Shown here: piece after piece, positions 11,491 to 24,133 of the stretch
Layout: every line of letters starts with the position of its first letter
How positions within the stretch are numbered: position 1 is the stretch's first letter
DNA from: Eucommia ulmoides
Lineage: Eukaryota > Streptophyta > Magnoliopsida > Garryales > Eucommiaceae
DNA length: 64,000 nt
Assembly: GCA_016647705.1 (NCBI GenBank)
Contig: CM028336.1
Coordinates: 11,230,880 to 11,294,879 of the forward strand
Direction of reading: 5' to 3'
Translations under genes and position numbers: made by a program
Notes under the pieces: generated by a model
The model's input: only the letters and a program-made list of their open reading frames with translations
Told to the model about the DNA's origin: nothing
Databases searched by the model: none

Positions 11491-14183
11491 TGTAAGATCC
11501 CGACTTTTCATATATGAATTATTCAAGTCGCGTTTTAAAATATTTTGAAAATGTCGGGGTGGACTACGATATTAATTATGTGAATTAAAATTTTAGGGGG
11601 TTGTATTGAAATTTTTATAAACATTAAAACATAGTTTTGGGTTTAATTTCTACCCCAACATAATATGAAGGGAGGATTGTGTAATATTACAAAAAAATAT
11701 TTTCATTATATATATATACATACAAAGAAAAAACGGGAGGAAAGGTCCAGAACCGAAGAGAGAGAAAGGAAGAGAAAGAAGAGAGAGAGAAAGGTCGGGC
11801 AAGAGAGAGAGGGAGAGAAGAGAAGCAAAGGAAGGAAGTGACCGGCGATGGGTTGCCATTCAACTGAGAGTAAACCGAAGGGAGAGAAAAGGCAGTTGGT
11901 CCGGTAGTGCGTAATCATCGTTGCCGATTGGTAAGGGTGTATTTGATTGACCGTAGGGGTGTTCATTTTTCTGTTTTCTATCCGTCGTTGTGGATGTGTG
12001 AGGGTGTAATCGTCCGTCGGCAGTGGTGGCGGTGTTGTGTGCGTGTGTTCTGTTTCTGTTTGGGCAGTTATGTGTTTGGGGGTGTGTGATGGGGGTGAGC
12101 AGTGGGTGCTAGACATGGGTGGCCATGGGCGTGAGTTGGGTCCGAAGGTGGTGACAATGGTGGAGTTGGGTCAAAGACGGTGGGTTTACACGTTCTATCG
12201 GCGTGTGTGAGCTTGCGGTGTGCATACCTCGTCGCCGGTAAGTGGGGGTGTGTGTGTGTGTTCCTTGTTACTGTTTTCGTTCTGTTTCTGCTCCCGTTCC
12301 ATGTCTGTTTCCATTTTATTTTTGTTCCAGATGTGGGTGGTGGTCGGTTGTTGGCTGGTTGTTTGGTTGGTGGGTGTTGGTTGTGTGCTAGCAATTAGTG
12401 GTGGTGACTGCCGGAGTTAGTGAGGAGAGAAAGAGTGGTCGGCTGGAAAATTAACAAAACAGAGCAGAAGAGAGGAGGAGCATCCGCTTAGGCGGTGGAA
12501 AGTTCGCCTAGTTTGTGGTAGATCAGTGTCAGAATGAGAGAAAGTTCGCCTAGGCGGAAGTTTCTCGCCTAGGCGGTAGGTCGTCAGTGTGTAACTCAAA
12601 ATGTAAAGGAGCTCGGTCGCCTAAGCAGAGGATTTGCGCTCAGGCGGTGAAACTGCAGTGTGCAGTTGAGAGTAAGGGAGAAGCAGTCACTCGTTCGCCT
12701 AAGCGGTGGGACGTTGCTTAGGCGGTGGGGAGCAGCATCAGAAATACATGGACTTTTAGGGAAAATCCACGATCGGTTTGGAACAGGTAACCTTTCTAAT
12801 TTATTTTGTAAATTCTAAATTTAGTTTTCTAACCTTAGAATAATAAAATGAAAATAATAAATCCTGAGATTGTTTATAAGAACAAAGTTTATAAATAGTA
12901 AACCGTAACGAAGCGATACTAGTTGAATAGTTATATTTCGTAATAAAATATGGGAAATAGGAAATTAAGAAAATTAGGATTTTATGGCGTGATTAGTTTG
13001 TTTTATACAAAAATATTAATTTAGGCCCTGTCACCGTTAGGTTCGCAGGCACCGGAGTTCGGATAGGGGATAGTCGGTTAAAGTTTACGAAAGTGGATAT
13101 CAGGTGAGTGTACTGTCTTCTTGCCAAACTATTTTTATATACACATATGATAAAATCTGTGTTTGCTTTTATAAATGATATGGATCAAGCCAGTTATGAG
13201 TGAGTTGGTAAAATAGATTTCCATTGAAATGTTGGGGTTTTAAAAAGAAAGACTTTATAACTAATCTGTTGGATTTGGTGGTTTTAATAAAAGGTGGGAA
13301 AAATATGATTTTTAAATTAAAAGTGGATTTTGTTAAAAAAAAAAAAAGATGGACAATGGTGATTTTGACGATATTAATGAGGTGATGATTTATATTATGG
13401 TATATCCGGAGGGTGGTCCGGTAGACGGATAATTATTTGTGATTGGGTGATGATAGTATTGAATTGACTATGCCATAATTTATGATGTCCTGTCCGGAGG
13501 GTGGTCCGGCAGGTGGTGATTTATGATGAATACTTATTATGTGGTGATTTATATTATTGGCCTCTGGAGACGTCCGGTTGGCGGTAATCTGCGCAGTTAG
13601 GTCCGCTAGGAAGGCATATCCTACGGATGATTACAGTACCGTTGCAACTCCCGATCGTGAAGTTAAAACGATCACTATGGCTTAGTTGGTGGGTATGGGA
13701 TTGAGATATGTGTTTGAGATGGGGTGTTTTATATATATATATTGGATGAATTATTATTGATTATGGTGTTTGGAACTTATTTATACTGCTTTACTTTTAC
13801 TCCTTATTTTGATACTGGAGATTTTACCAACTGTGTGGTGGATATATATTTACGCTTGATCCATATGAATGTTGTATTATTTAAAATGTATTTTTTATTA
13901 TTATGTTAAAAATGGTTTTTACTAAGAAGGCAATACATTTGCAGGTGAATCTTTTAGGAGACGGTCCCCTACTGGCATTAGGTGGAGTCATCTGGGAATA
14001 ATTTGAGTTGAGCTGTCAGAGAGGGTTATTATGAAAGAGAAAGATTATGTATATGTTGTAGAATGAATTGTATAGTAAATTGTTTAAAATTTGTAATGTA
14101 TAAGAAGATTTAAATGTAATAACTGATATCATGTTGTCGTCATGCCGGTCCTGAGATAACGGGTGTTCGGGACGGGTCTTTGA
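11491..14183 (+). mobile_element. Nested gypsy-type solo LTR with CCTAGG minisatellite
   Basis: Starts TGTAAGATCCCGAC; the text gacgggtctttga near 14171-14183 is an imperfect inverted match to that start and marks the likely end. It is far more GC-rich than its surroundings between 11740 and 12770, where overlapping ORFs with Pro/Thr/His or Val/Cys/Gly bias appear on both strands. These have no family features and look like by-products of repeats. No 5-bp target duplication could be read. Confidence 0.5.
12480..12740. repeat. CGCCTAGGCGG palindromic minisatellite
   Basis: About eight copies of a cgcctaggcggt-like unit (variants cgcttaggcggt, cgcctaagcggt, cgctcaggcggt) spaced 20-60 bp apart. 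The core is a near-perfect palindrome. It sits inside the gypsy-type LTR at a position analogous to that of the GGTCAACC array in the copia-type LTRs. Confidence 0.8.
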
Positions 14184-14600
14184 AACTCTTGGGTTAAATG
14201 TTAATTTTAATTTTGATTTTAGTGGGGATTAATTGTTATTTTAAAATATTACTTTTTGGTCAAAATAGTAAATTAAAAATTACAAGGGGCGATTAGTATA
14301 ATTCATGAAACACTAAGAACAAGACAAAAACGTGTCTTTATATGCTTAAGCCAACAAATATCAAATGAATAGGTGTCTAAATAATACGAAGACAACAGAA
14401 TTTCAAAAAAAAAAAAAATAACGATGGTGAAGGCTGAATTCACCAAATATTTCATTTTTTTTTTTTTTTTTGTCTCTCCATTACAAGCATTTTCTCTTTT
14501 TCCCCTTATCTTCAAGTAAGTTTCAAACTTTATTTTTATACATCTCATTCTCTTCTACATCTATAGGTAATACATTGGTATAAGATATATAATTTTAATT

Positions 14601-14602
14601 AG

Positions 14603-14631
<29 letters not shown>
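14601..14631. repeat. (TA)n microsatellite
   Basis: About 15 TA units in an AT-rich part of the gypsy-type LTR remnant. Confidence 0.85.
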
Positions 14632-14635
<4 letters not shown>

Positions 14636-16025
14636 AAATTCATAATTTTAAAATATATATATTTAAATTATAAAATTTTAATTTAAAAAGTAAATATTGT
14701 AAATTAGGTTAGAATGATATTTTCAGTATTTTATTGACTAGTAATATCGTTAATAGTTAGTCAATATTTTTTTTTCCTAGTTAAATCATTAATTGATAAA
14801 TTTTATAAATATAATTATAATATCGTAGTTGTAAAATTAATACAGAGTTGAGAAAATAGGGTGTTTAATTTTAATAAATTTCATATAATGAAAAAAATTT
14901 GGGAATAGAAAAATTGCATTTTAGTGGTATGCATTTCACGCATCGCATTTTATATTTAGTTAAATTCTTAGTTTAGACCCTATTGTTGTTAGATTCATAA
15001 GTAAGGTCGACCCTATCAGTGTTTCAGCAATAGTAAAGTAGCAGTGCTATTATCAAGGTGAGTGCACTGTCTTCTATATAAATTGTCAAATTATATTTCC
15101 GTACTAAATTGTGAGAAATAAAAAGATTTATTAAAATGAACGGTTTTATAACTTTAGATAGATCAAGTAAAAAGTTGAATATGGAAATGTGGTTTTTATT
15201 ATTATACTACTATGTCATAGTGTGATCCCGACAAGAGGATATATCATGCGGGATGTTGTTGGTCCTAACAGAAGGGTATGTTTTATAGAACGTTGTTGTA
15301 TTGTAACTTGACAAGAGAGCAAATCCTGCATGTTATTGTTGTTGTGGTTGTTGTTCTTGACAATGATGATTATCATCCCAATACGGTAGTTTATACCACA
15401 TGTTGGCTCCTACCATTGGAGATATTAAATGGTCCTGACATTGATGGTAACCCTAGATTGCATAGTTGTACAGGTTACGGAACCGTTATAACTCTCAATT
15501 GTGAGGTGAAACGATCTTATGTCGAGTGGAAAAATATGTTTCTGGTATTTTATTATATAAAAGTGACTAGATTGATTGATTTGTATTTAGTTGTTATATT
15601 TTAACGATATTTGTGAATTTCATGATGTTTAGTATGGCTATATTCTGCTTTAGATAATTGTATTTTATCCATAAATTATTTTTATATTATGAAAATAGTA
15701 CACTAATAAAATATTTTATCTCAAGTTCCTCTACTAAAGACAGGTCTACTACTGGAACTAGGTAGAGTTAGATGATGTAGTGGGTTTTATTTTGGTAGCT
15801 CTCAAGACAACTGTTAGGAGTAAGCGGTTGAATTTTTTGTAATTTTGTTATGAAATAGTCGTTTTTATATATCTGTTGAATATTTTGAGTTGGTAAAGTA
15901 TCTATATCGTTTTCTTTGAAAATCCATATCAATAAATAGTTTATAAATACGTGTGGTTGGTCAGGTAACATTAAGTCGATGTCATGCTCGGACTCGGACA
16001 TTGGGGCTTGGTATAGGGTGTGACA

Positions 16026-16803
16026 TCCCCTATCTTTTTGCACTAAATCAAATACCTCCCTATCTTTTTTCAAATACCAATCATCCCCCTTGACTGATTT
16101 TTTTTTTGTTAAAAGACAAAATTGCCCTTTTGTTATTTTTTTAAAAAAATTATGTTTTTATTTTTATAAAAATTCATTAGAACCCCCTTTGTTTTTCAAA
16201 TTATATTTCTTACCCTTAATTTTAAAATAATTATATTTTTCACTCACTGCCAACTTCCATCCCCGCCACCCACCAACCACCACCTACCGCCACCACCACC
16301 CACCACCCAACTCCCCCGCCACTACCCATCGTCGCCACCACTACCCATCGCCACCTCCCACCATCACCACCACCACCCACTACCCCACCACCACCCATCG
16401 TTGCCACCGCCCAATGCCCCCACCGCCACCATCGGAGAGAGAAAGAGAAAGAGAGAGTAGTGGTGGGGGGGAGAGAGAGAAGGGAGAGGAGCATATTTTT
16501 TATTTTTTTTATTTTGTTTAATAAAATGATTAAAAAAATATATTTTTTAACATGAGGATGTAAGTGTAAAAAAAGATGAAAAATATATATATAGAATTAA
16601 AAGGTTATTTATGTATTTTAATTTTTAATTATTTAATCATTTTTAAATAGTTAAGGATAACATTTTCATTATATTAATTTTTTTATTAATTTTTAATCAA
16701 TAAGGGAGATAGGCGGTCTTTGACCGAAAGGATTAGGGGGCTGACTAGTATTTACAAAAGAACATGAGAAGTATTTGATTTAGTACAAAATGATATGAGA
16801 GGT
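16026..16803. mobile_element. TIR element with CCACC-rich core (about 780 bp)
   Basis: The left margin (gcactaaatcaaatacctcc, 16040-16059) is matched by the reverse complement of the right margin (gtactaaatcaaatacttct), and the inverted similarity extends about 70 bp on each side. Inside is a dense ccaccaccaccc/cgccacc region (16255-16440) ending in a GA-rich tract; this yields a Gly/Trp-rich minus-strand ORF that is an artefact. It abuts the gypsy-type LTR end. Probably a MULE-type non-autonomous element; no target duplication was identified. Confidence 0.6.
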
Positions 16804-17219
16804 AAATAGTATAAACCTAACATAAGAATATACCAATATCCTTATAGAGAATCAAAAAATACTTGAGGGGTATTTTAGTAATTGAAGGATGTAACGATCA
16901 AAAAAGAGTTGAGGGGTATTTCAGTAATTGGAGGGTGTTACATAGATAAACCTGGAGAGTTTAAAGAAAGAGAGAGAAGACAACGGTTAACTCGGTAAAG
17001 AGAGAAAGAGAATTGAGTCACACAGTCGTTGGATTGATTGTGTGACCTCGTACTTGTTTAGGCTCGACTTTTTGATTGTAAAAATATGTTACTTATTGCT
17101 TCTTCGGCTTGTCAGGCTTGTATTTCAAATAACTTTTTAATCACACATGCATGCACGCGCACACACACACACATATACATATAATGTGATTTTGTACCGT
17201 CCAATTAATTACATCATTA
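16804..17219. other. Spacer with short duplication and AC microsatellite
   Basis: Two copies of a ~55-bp unit around ttgaggggtatttcagtaat (about 16863 and 16909) and a (CA)n tract at 17155-17172. No gene signal was found. Confidence 0.5.
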
Positions 17220-17689
17220 GGGGTATGTTTGATAACGACTTAATTTTTAAAATTCTGAAAATATCATAAAATAGTTTGATACAATTAAAATTTTAAGTAT
17301 TGAAAATTTAAGTGCTGAATTTTTTTTATTTGTTTGCGAAGTACAAAATTTGAATGCTGAAAAATGTTTAATTTACATAACTACTTTTGAATCAAGATAA
17401 TATAAAAGAAAATCGAGAACAAAACAATTAAATAAAAAAAATACTAATAACATACTAAAATGTTCAAGTATATGAATTATCACAAATTAACAATAACATA
17501 AAGTTCAACCGAAAAAAAAAAACTCGTGAATCGGATTCATTAGAATTGTCAAGTGTCCGTCGACATTAAATAGATAGTCGTTAACAATTCTAAAATCAAT
17601 CCATTAGCAACAACTATACACATTCAACAAATTTAGATTCAGTCGAACAACCAAAAAAAAAAAAATAGATACACTAACCAAACACCACC
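17220..17689. mobile_element. Tourist-like TIR element (470 bp)
   Basis: Left end GGGGTATGTTTGATAA and right end (inward) GGTGGTGTTTGGTTAG are imperfect TIRs flanked by TTA on both sides (17217-17219, 17690-17692). Internal words (aattttaagtattgaaaa, aagtgctgaa) resemble the element at 2625-3307. No coding capacity. Confidence 0.6.
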
Positions 17690-17914
17690 TTAATGATTCA
17701 AATTTTTTCCTTGATCTTTAAGGTCCTATATGTTTAAAGAAACAAAAATATAAGAACAAAAAAGAAAATATTCCCATTCTATTCGCAGATTTTTAGAACG
17801 AAGGGAAAAATCATCTCAACACATATTTTTTAAAGATAAATATGCTGATTTTTTTTCGCAAAATAAATTAAGTTGATGGGCCTTTACTAAATTTCTTACT
17901 TAAATTTTGACATA

Positions 17915-18329
17915 GGGTATATTTGGTTGGAATGATGGAAAATGAAAAGGAAAAAGTAAATGAGAGGACAATATTTTTATTCATTGTGAAAGGAAAATTA
18001 TTTTTCCTAGTATTGTTTGGTTGAGAAGAAAAATGAAAGGAGGAAAAATAAACTACTTTAATATAATTTATTATTTTACCCTCATGTATTACAAAAATAA
18101 ATCAAAAATTCTATTATTAAGAGTGTAATTATAATTTTATTCATTTCCATCACTTTCTTCTATTTTCCTCCCAAATTTGTGAGGAAAAAAAATATTTGAA
18201 ACTTGTGCATTTTCCTAACTATTTTTTTTTTCCTTCTATTTTCTATCCTTAACTTTTTATTTTCCTTTTCTATCCCATTTTCCTTTTTATTTTCTTTTTC
18301 ATCCAATTTCCACTCAATCACATACACCC
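17915..18329. mobile_element. TTTGGTT-type MITE (415 bp)
   Basis: GGGTATATTTGGTTGGAA on the left and the complement of ttccactcaatcacatacaccc on the right are imperfect inverted repeats. The interior is AT-rich with ggaaaat/attttcc words in both halves, so it could fold on itself. A clear relative is at 23718-24133. Confidence 0.55.
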
Positions 18330-19340
18330 TTAATTTTTAAGTTAACTTAATTAATTAAGTAATCCTAATTGCATTTATCAAACAAATTTAATTGATTAAA
18401 TGCTTAATATAATAAATTTTAAGTGCTTAATTTGATTATCAAACAAGCACTAAGTGTCATTAATAACATAATTAAGAAAGTTTAAAAAATTAACACAATC
18501 TATTGTCCAGTCAACCAACCAATTAGCAAGTCTCCCTCATGCGCGAGCAGGCAGGGGCGTGTGGTTGGCACGTTCTTGCGGGCTCCATGTTCTAACCTTC
18601 ACTCCACAATCTCCCTAGAATCCCGAACAATGAGTATTTGGCCCTGCTCTCTAAGGGGCTAGCGGGTGTTAGTGTCTTGCATGCGGATTGCACTTCATAT
18701 GACTTAGCAGAATATGTGCAATGATTTTTCTCACACAATTCTTTGAATTTGTGGTGTGATGGAAATAGCCATTAATTCCTTGCGTATGAATTGGATTTCG
18801 TATAACTTATGGGAGCACACTTGATGATCTGTCTCACACGACTCCTACATTTGTGGACCATATCGTGACGACGACTACCGTTTGATTAGATTTTCTGGTT
18901 GCCATAAAGCTAAAGGATAACATTAAAATATGTAATTAATGATATTATCAAAATAAAAGGGTTCAAAGAATAATTATCTTAAAATAAAAGTGATAGTGCA
19001 AATAATTAAAAGTGAAGGGGATGCAAGGAGTTGTTATTCAAACTTGAGGATGTATGTTGTAAATATTACATATAGTATATGCATAATTAATATTATATTT
19101 ATATATTAAAAAAAAGGGATATTTACATAATCAATTTATATGTTCCATGTTGAGCATATATACTTTACTTAATAGAAAAATTACCAATGAAACCCCATGT
19201 ATTTGAGAAGATGATCACGGTAACACCTATTTTTTTAACAAATATCCCGGAGGCCCCTTACCAGGGGAAAAAAATACTGGTCAATTACCTTTTTGCCCTT
19301 ACATTTTAACAATAAAAATCTAAAAAAATCACCATATTTT
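18330..19340. other. Spacer without recognisable gene
   Basis: 18330-18460 holds aagtgctta-type words shared with the nearby miniature elements. 18490-18890 is less AT-rich and contains an imperfect duplication: about 18675-18757 and 18778-18857 share the order cttgc-g-at--attg, catatgactta/cgtataactta, tctcacac, atttgtgg. No frame is open. 18890-19340 is AT-rich. Confidence 0.4.
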
Positions 19341-21263
19341 CCTATTCAATTATTGTCTTGATTTATAGTGGATCGTGTTTATCTAAATTCACAACCAAAC
19401 AGATAGGGATAGGAAAATTGAACACACAAACTTATCGTGGATCGACATACTACTATTATCTACGTCTAGTACCCTGAGCTTTCACAAGAATTTTAACGAT
19501 CCACTAATCTTGATTCGTTTCCCAAATAAGAACCAAACCCTTACAATCCTTTTCACAGGATAAGGACTAACCTAATTATTTTTCCAGGCTCAAAATCACA
19601 CATTTACAATTTTTCTTTTACCAGTCTTATGAAGAATCTAATTCTTTTGCAGGTAAAGAATCAAATTTAGGTACTTTTTTACCAGGATAAAAACTAACCT
19701 AATTTTATTACTGACATAATCAAACTTAATTCTTTTATAGGCTAAGAAGCAAACAAAAATTCTGATTAGATACCGACCTAATGTGTCTAATTCTCTCATA
19801 CTCATAAATACAAAAAATATATGTTTATTCTTTTAGGAGTTTCTACCACTTCAATACAATATATATTTAATTAGCATCTCGATATACTAAGTGATAGACC
19901 TATTTGAGAATACAAATATGATTTTACTCGATTATAGCACAAAGATAATATGAATTAGATTTCGTAGGTAAAAAATATTTTGCAAGATTTTCAAAATATT
20001 CTAAATAAAAAATAAATTTTCACACAAAAATACTACAAACTCAATCAGAAGATATTATCTATTAAAGCACAATTAATTTGAGTAAGGAAATAAGAACAAT
20101 CTTACTAGGATTTCTTTAAGAAGATCAAATGTAATACTCAAACCAAGTATAGCAAGAACAACGCTTTCTTCGATCAAAAACTTTTTCTCTAACAAATATT
20201 TTCAGCAAAATGATACTCTTTTTACAAATATGGTTGATTTAAACTTTTGCTCTTGATTAATATCTATTCAAATTCGCAGGTCTATATTCATAAATTTCAA
20301 AATATGCCTATAACGGTTATTTTCCAAAACATAAGACTATTAATGTCATATATAGACCCCACATGATATATTATTTTAATTCTGAAATATTTGAACAGAA
20401 AAAAATACTCTTTAAAAAGCTCAATTTCATCCCGAAAACTTCTTTGATTCAAATCCCTTAAATATAGAAAGTAGTTTTATTGTTAATCTCATAAAATCAA
20501 GTAATATAAGGACTAAATAATAAGATTTTCAAATATATGATAGATATATGAAATATACTGAAATCTCCTTAAAATTAGATTTTATAACATTCAAAATCAT
20601 AGGATTTGGGTTGAATATCTCAAAAAATGAATTGGTCAAATTTGTTGAAAACTTATCCCGTGGTCAACTAGCCATCCTTGCAGTCAACCGGTTTCCCTTT
20701 CAACGGTTCATTTTTCAACTGTTGTCAACCAGTCGATCGACGGACTTCTCGTTGATCGACCGTTCAGGCCAGAAACTCATCTTTTCATATCCTGAATCTG
20801 CCAATCGATTGACCATTGTGTCGATCGACCGTCTTGGCATGAAACTTACTTCTTTTCTATTTTTAAAATATTTTCTTTGAACAACACCTTATAGAAATAA
20901 TTTAGATTCTTAAATTTATCATTTATTACCATGACACGTATAATTTAATCAATTTAATAAGTATCATGCATGATCCTAATCGGGTTGCATTAAAAGCATA
21001 AAAATATTGAGTTGTTTATACTTAGAAATACAAAAAAAAAAAAAAAAAAAAAAATCTCCAAAAATTATTCATTGTCTTTATTTTAACCATCTTGAATCAT
21101 TTGTCAAATATCATCTGGAAGAGCCACCATCAAGTATTATCTTTGAAGTTCAATCTTTTTCTCGTTTAGTCATTCACAATTTAATTATGAAATCACTCAA
21201 TAAAAACATTAGTTTCATAAAATATTAACATTAATTTGTCAATCAAAACATCTAAAGTCAACA
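19340..21263 (-). mobile_element. Inverted copia-type LTR related to 6743 and 8546
   Basis: Read on the minus strand it begins TGTTGACTTTAGATG at 21263 (compare TGTTGATCCTGAGAT at 8546), runs through a GGTCGATCGACC-type array (20840-20640), then degenerate cctgg/gcctgtaaag-aattaggtt repeats (19790-19540), and ends near 19340 in text resembling the U5 part of copia LTRs. An ORF of 110 codons across the array (20548-20880) is not a gene. A shorter similar piece follows at 21264-21600. Confidence 0.55.
20640..20840. repeat. GGTCGATCGACC-type minisatellite, inverted copy
   Basis: Units such as gtcgatcgaccgt, agtcgatcgacgg and caatcgattgacca recur. It is the minus-strand counterpart of the arrays at 7210 and 9075, but GATCGATC is more frequent here. 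Confidence 0.7.
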
Positions 21264-22250
21264 GTATTTATCATATATCTGAGTCCAATTCGTGATCCTA
21301 ATCGGTTTGAAATGAATTTGACAAATATGAATGATTTTTTACCTTAGAAATAAAAAAAATGATTTGTCCAAAATTGTCTTCATCGTGCAACTAATCTTGA
21401 ATCATCTTGAACAACCGTTTTACTTCAATGCATCAAATTTGGCATATCATGTTCTCAGTCCATCATAGATATGGTTAATATTATTTTACACTGTAATCAC
21501 ATCTCAATTATAATATTAATCCCCAAAAAAATTAATTGACTCATAAAAATCATCAAAATAGGAATTTAATACTTTAGGATTAACAATTGCTTTAATCTTT
21601 TAGTGGTTGCTTAAATTGTGTCACATACTTTGTGTGGTGGACTTGAATTGTACTTGTTATAAAAACTAATATCAATTTCATTACAAAAGTCTCGAATCAT
21701 AACAATGTTCAAAACATCACTCAAAAAGTGTGAAAATTTTTTCATTGTTGGACTAAAGAAGTGCCTTGGAGTAATCATTTTTAGTATGAAAATGTGTTGG
21801 TGGCGATGATGGTTCACGTATTAAGGTGTGATTTTCATTCCTATGTCCAAACATTTGCAATTGTCATTCCGGAATGGGTATAAAAACGGGCAACAAAGAT
21901 GTAAAATGACCACAAACAGGAAACAAACTCACTTTAGATTTAAAATGCACTTAGTTGTAGAATTTGATGGATTAGATAAGTAGTACAAACTCCATGGAGC
22001 CCTAGTAGTTGGAGTGAAAAATAAAAGTGTTTGAGGTCTTTTATAGAAAACACTACTAAAAAATGTTTTACAAGTAGGTGGGATGTACGCATAAGTCCCG
22101 TCCATATTAAATAACTTACGGACTAATAAGTCTAAGTAGGCGTGAAGGTGTACAGACTTACACTGACCTAACATGGACTTATGTGGATGTATAAGTTCAT
22201 TCAATGCTAACTTATGTGAACCAATATGTCCATTCACATACCCAAATTGA
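21264..22250. other. Spacer: LTR scrap and unassigned sequence
   Basis: 21264-21600 repeats parts of the LTR just to its left (for example gatcctaatcgg and cttgaatcat). 22060-22240 has several acttatgt/ataagtc words on both strands, a pattern seen again at 48600-48790. No gene was recognised; minus-strand ORFs of 68 and 102 codons lack family features. Confidence 0.35.
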
Positions 22251-22259
22251 AGAGGTAAT

Positions 22260-23220
22260 TTTAAATAGAAATGAATAATACCTTATATTAATACTTAGGG
22301 AGAATTTTTTTTAATGAAATTGGAGTATATGACTATTTCAACAATTTTGGTGAGTTCTTATATTTCTTTTTATTTTTGTCTTTTTTATTTATCAAATAAT
22401 GAGTGTTATAATCAATTCTTTCTTTTTTTGTTTTTTGTTATATTTAATTTTTTTAATTAACACACAAATATATGATTAATTTTTTTAGTGCACATTTTAA
22501 ATTATTTAGAATAATAATGGTGATTGAAAAAATATTTTCAACCAAAAATAAATTAGATACGATATAAATTAATTAGGTTGAAGAATGTCTCTTTTAAGTA
22601 TTTTTGAGCGGAGACGCAGCCATAGAGGTTGAGAGAGGAGGGCGGCCATGGAGTTTGAGAGAAATAGGGCGGCGATGGATTTTAATGGGGTTAGGGCTAG
22701 AAATTCAGTTGAATTGGAGACGACAATGAATCGGAGGCTCAGAGCGGAGAGAGCGGAGCTTGAGAGAGGAGGCTCGACCATGGAGCTTGAGAGAGAGAGG
22801 GTGGCGATGGAGCGATGGGCATGGACGGTGAGGCTGCAAAGGAGTGACGGACTGTGCACTGTAACAATATATTAGGTCTACAATTTGTGGGGGCATTTTG
22901 GTCATTATAAATTATCAATAGGGGTGTGTGCATAATTTTTTTTAAAAGTAGGAGTTTTGAACAAATTTTATTTTTGTGAGGTGGAAAGGTTATTTATTTA
23001 TTTTATTTTATTTTTAAATGGGAGTTTTGGTAGAAAATTTCTATTTATTTTCGGTAATTATAAAACATAATTACTCAATAAAATTTATATATCTCTTCTT
23101 GGATATTACTACTAAAGTAATAAAATAATACATATGTATTTCATATTTAAAAATTAAAAATTTCTTATATATATATTTTTTTTAAATTCGCGCATTGCGC
23201 GTTGCGCGGGTGTAAACTAG
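22260..23220 (+). mobile_element. Non-autonomous Helitron, 3' terminus at 23220
   Basis: The block ends in CTAG (23217-23220) followed by T, with a GC hairpin just before it: cgcgca (23189-23194) pairs with tgcgcg (23203-23208), 8 bp from the CTAG. Hairpin, CTRR end and A/T insertion are the signature of plant Helitrons. The 5' TC end was not found, so the left limit is a guess. Inside, 22600-22870 is a GC-richer Glu/Arg- or Ser/Leu-biased stretch open in several frames; it may be captured DNA, but no protein family was recognised. Confidence 0.6.
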
Positions 23221-23717
23221 TAAATAACTAAAATATAAAAATAGAGAAGGAAATGAAAAGGACAACAAATCATAAATTTTGATCTAACATTGGGACAAGA
23301 AGAGACATTAAAGAATACATGGCAAATTAGGAAAAAAAAAGCTTACATTCAAAAAAAAAATGGAAAAGTTTGGCAATGCGGATAACAATGGTGCGGATGA
23401 CGCACGACCACAATGGAGAAAATCATATAATTAAATACCTTTTAAAAACGAGAGTACTGGTGAAAATTTGGTGGGTACACTTAACAAGCTTTTTTAAATA
23501 AATATTTTAAGCAGTGTGTATCTAGTAATTTTATACATTTCGAAACAAAATAGTTACATCCATGGTTGTGTTTGCCTTGTTGCAATTGAGGTCATAGACT
23601 TCGAATAAAAAAAATGAACACTGTTTTTTTTTTTTTTTTTTTGATATGAGACTCTCTACAATGAAAGTAAATTACAAACATTGGGATACGTGTCTTTATT
23701 TCTAATTCCAACTCTAA
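23221..23717. other. Spacer without recognisable gene
   Basis: AT-rich DNA with a T-run (about 23625-23642). Nothing coding, and no repeat with readable ends. Confidence 0.4.
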
Positions 23718-24133
23718 GGTTTGTTTGGTTGGAAGAGTAAGAAAAGAGAAAAGAATTTTTTTTTTTTTAGAGGAAAATTAATTTTTCTTAGTATGTTTGA
23801 TTGAAGAGATATAGAAGAAGGAAAAATAATATTTTGTGTGTATTAAAAAAAAAGTAATGTGTTTTTTGTTTAATTTATTATTTTATCTTTAATATAAATG
23901 AAATTGATACTTGTTATATAAAATAAAGAGGCAAAACGGTAATTTTGATTTTTTTCTTCACCCTTTTTTAATTTTCCCCCTAAATTTAGGAGGGAAAAAA
24001 AATGGATCATTTCACCCCTATTTTAATTTTTTCTTTTCTTTTTTACCTCTAACTAAACACACCGGAGGAAAATTGGTCATTTCATCTCCTATTTTTCTTT
24101 TCCTTTCTCTTTTCACCTCCAACCAAACATACC
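23718..24133. mobile_element. TTTGGTT-type MITE near the coiled-coil gene promoter
   Basis: GGTTTGTTTGGTTGGAAGAG and, inward from the right, GGTATGTTTGGTTGGAGGTG form TIRs, flanked by TAA on the left and TTA on the right. Internal pyrimidine-rich words ttttctttt/cacctcc match the MITE at 17915. It ends 260 bp before the start codon at 24393, so it may overlap promoter sequence. Confidence 0.65.

Larger units (their letters stand above)
11175..16025 (+). mobile_element. Gypsy-type 3' LTR interrupted by a related LTR
   Basis: Starts TGTAAGAACC after the polypurine tract and most likely ends GGGTGTGACA at 16025, a decayed TGTAATACCC/GGGCGTGACA pair. The middle (11491 to about 14183) is a second LTR of the same broad type. 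Both parts contain the segment gtgagtg(t/c)actgtcttc (13106 and 15059) and the motif acggaaccgttataactc or its relative, showing that they are homologous. Short ORFs in the block are not genes. Confidence 0.5.

Noticed and set aside
11650..12599. Cluster of ORFs on both strands in GC-richer DNA
   Set aside because: Lies within a gypsy-type LTR between its leader and minisatellite; no frame resembles a protein family.
16240..16494. Gly/Trp-rich 84-codon minus-strand ORF
   Set aside because: Produced by a CCACC-rich tract inside a TIR element; no independent coding evidence.
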